This document shows, in pieces, positions 32,848 through 33,804 of a DNA stretch of 33,804 bases. This DNA is from UBA3537 sp964219345 (GTDB lineage: Bacteria > Bacteroidota > Bacteroidia > Flavobacteriales > Flavobacteriaceae): assembly GCA_964219345.1 (NCBI GenBank), contig CAXPPN010000022.1:1-33804 (forward strand). Direction: 5' to 3'. Each line of letters begins with the position of its first letter. The stretch's first letter is position 1. Under the pieces are notes generated by a model. That model was not told the origin of the DNA, did not search any database, and worked only from the letters and a program-made list of their open reading frames with translations. The position numbers and the translations under genes were made by a program.

Positions 32848-33663
32848 ATGTCAAATCAATTACTTAAAGGGAAAAGAGGAATTATTTTTGGAGCATTAGA
32901 TCCAAATTCAATAGCATGGATAACTGCAGAGCGTGTTCATGAAGAAGGTGGAACTTTTGTCTTGACCAATGCGCCAATTGCAATGCGAATGGGAGCCATT
33001 GATGAATTGGCCAAAAAAACAGGTGCAAAAGTGATTCCTGCTGATGCTACTTCAATAGAAGATTTACAAAATTTAGTTGATCAATCCGTGGAGATTTTAG
33101 GTGGAAAATTAGATTTTGTTTTGCATTCCATTGGAATGTCTGTAAACGTTCGTAAAGGGCGAGCCTACACTGACCAAAAATACGATTGGACACAAAAAGG
33201 AACAGATGTTTCAGCAATGTCTTTTCACAAAGTCATGCAAACGCTCTATAAATCTGATGCGATGAATGAATGGGGGAGTATTGTGGCCCTGTCTTACATG
33301 GCTGCACAACGTGTCTTTCCTGATTATAATGATATGGCGGATAACAAAGCTTATCTAGAAAGTATTGCTCGAAGCTTTGGGTATTTCTTTGGACGTGATA
33401 AAAAAGTTCGTGTCAATACGATTTCGCAATCTCCAACTCCAACAACAGCAGGCAAAGGTGTAAAAGGATTTGATGGCTTTATTGCTTATGCTGAAAAAAT
33501 GTCGCCACTTGGCAACGCCACAGCTTTAGACTGTGCCAATTATACCATCACATTATTTAGTGATTTAACAAAACGTGTGACACTACAAAATCTTTATAAC
33601 GATGGTGGTTTTAGTAATATGGGCGTGAGTGATGCCATTATGGAAAAATTTGTAGAAGAATAA
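32848..33663 (+). CDS. fabI: Enoyl-[acyl-carrier-protein] reductase (NADH) FabI
   Basis: FabI reduces trans-2-enoyl-ACP, the last step of each fatty-acid elongation cycle. The 271-residue SDR has GIIFGALDPNSIAW at the cofactor site, the FVLHSIGMS region and the FabI-type active site Tyr160-X6-Lys167 (YNDMADNK), with Tyr150 in LSYMAAQR. NTISQSPTPTTAGKG and LYNDGGFSNMG near the end are typical. It has its own promoter element and is followed at once by a T9SS domain fragment. Confidence 0.96.
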   Translation: MSNQLLKGKRGIIFGALDPNSIAWITAERVHEEGGTFVLTNAPIAMRMGAIDELAKKTGAKVIPADATSIEDLQNLVDQSVEILGGKLDFVLHSIGMSVNVRKGRAYTDQKYDWTQKGTDVSAMSFHKVMQTLYKSDAMNEWGSIVALSYMAAQRVFPDYNDMADNKAYLESIARSFGYFFGRDKKVRVNTISQSPTPTTAGKGVKGFDGFIAYAEKMSPLGNATALDCANYTITLFSDLTKRVTLQNLYNDGGFSNMGVSDAIMEKFVEE

Positions 33664-33671
33664 ACAAAACC

Positions 33672-33804
33672 TTTTTGATTTCATTATTCAACTATTTCCC
33701 GAACCCTGTGAATGATGTATTGACCATTAAAGCTCAAAAGGATGTAGATAATATTACCGTCTACAATATGCTTGGGCAAGTGGTGATACGTCAAACACCA
33801 AATA
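33672..33804 (+). pseudogene. Orphan T9SS type A sorting-domain fragment (runs off the window)
   Basis: Starting 9 bases after the fabI stop, one frame reads as a Por/T9SS type A C-terminal sorting domain: FPNPVNDVLTI, then DNITVYNMLGQVVI, ending mid-domain at the window edge. These domains normally sit at the end of a large secreted protein and direct passage through the outer membrane. Here no cargo precedes it: the frame has no ATG before the domain, and upstream lies the unrelated fabI frame. It is most likely the 3' remnant of a deleted T9SS cargo gene. A tiny product from the TTG at 33675 cannot be excluded. Confidence 0.7.

Noticed and set aside
1..33804. CRISPR array, tRNA genes, complete insertion sequence or prophage
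   Set aside because: I looked for regular direct repeats, tRNA T-loop motifs and transposase or integrase frames and found none.

Overview
The window looks like core chromosome of a marine-type member of the Flavobacteriaceae (Bacteroidota). The evidence is low GC, a SusC/RagA-style TonB receptor paired with a DUF4249 lipoprotein, the monomeric NADP isocitrate dehydrogenase, an RpoZ-like omega followed by coaBC, DUF4835 and recN, a type IX secretion (T9SS) sorting-domain fragment, and repeated TAnnTTTG promoter elements with almost no Shine-Dalgarno sequences.

Layout. Positions 1-150 hold the end of an rRNA operon (5S rRNA plus terminator). Positions 251-5385 (minus) form a close-packed set: TonB receptor, DUF4249 lipoprotein, MurQ etherase, DUF6095 membrane protein and a secreted PHB-depolymerase-type esterase. 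Positions 5462-12392 (minus) are mostly single genes with their own promoters and terminators: icd, rplS, a small membrane protein, trmD, a long GAPDH and a DegP/HtrA protease. Positions 12522-15097 (plus) are dapF, mltG and a lysozyme-fold exported protein, all linked to peptidoglycan. Positions 15108-17708 (minus) are dnaA, a low-molecular-weight phosphatase and an RsmI-like methylase. Positions 17885-19914 hold a thioesterase converging on yigZ and ribD. Positions 19986-23390 (plus) are a GNAT acetyltransferase, prmC and ligA.

Positions 23391-24713 are the one accessory-looking patch: a structured intergenic element and a lone AT-rich glycosyltransferase-like gene. Positions 24714-26380 (minus) encode a 5'-nucleotidase split into two exported proteins. 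Positions 26413-33663 (plus) run through DUF6913, dapA, bamD, rpoZ, coaBC, DUF4835, recN and fabI. The last 130 bases are a T9SS type A sorting domain with no protein in front of it.

Cell-envelope work is the recurring theme: DAP synthesis (dapA, dapF), glycan-strand cleavage (mltG), MurNAc-6-P recycling (murQ), outer-membrane assembly (bamD), envelope quality control (degP) and fatty-acid elongation (fabI). Translation and genome maintenance genes are interleaved (rplS, trmD, prmC, dnaA, ligA, recN). I see no CRISPR array, phage, complete insertion sequence or defence island. The points most worth checking are the structured element beside the glycosyltransferase, the missing conventional start codon of ribD, the orphan T9SS domain after fabI, a palindrome at the bamD promoter and a possible L19 autoregulatory leader.
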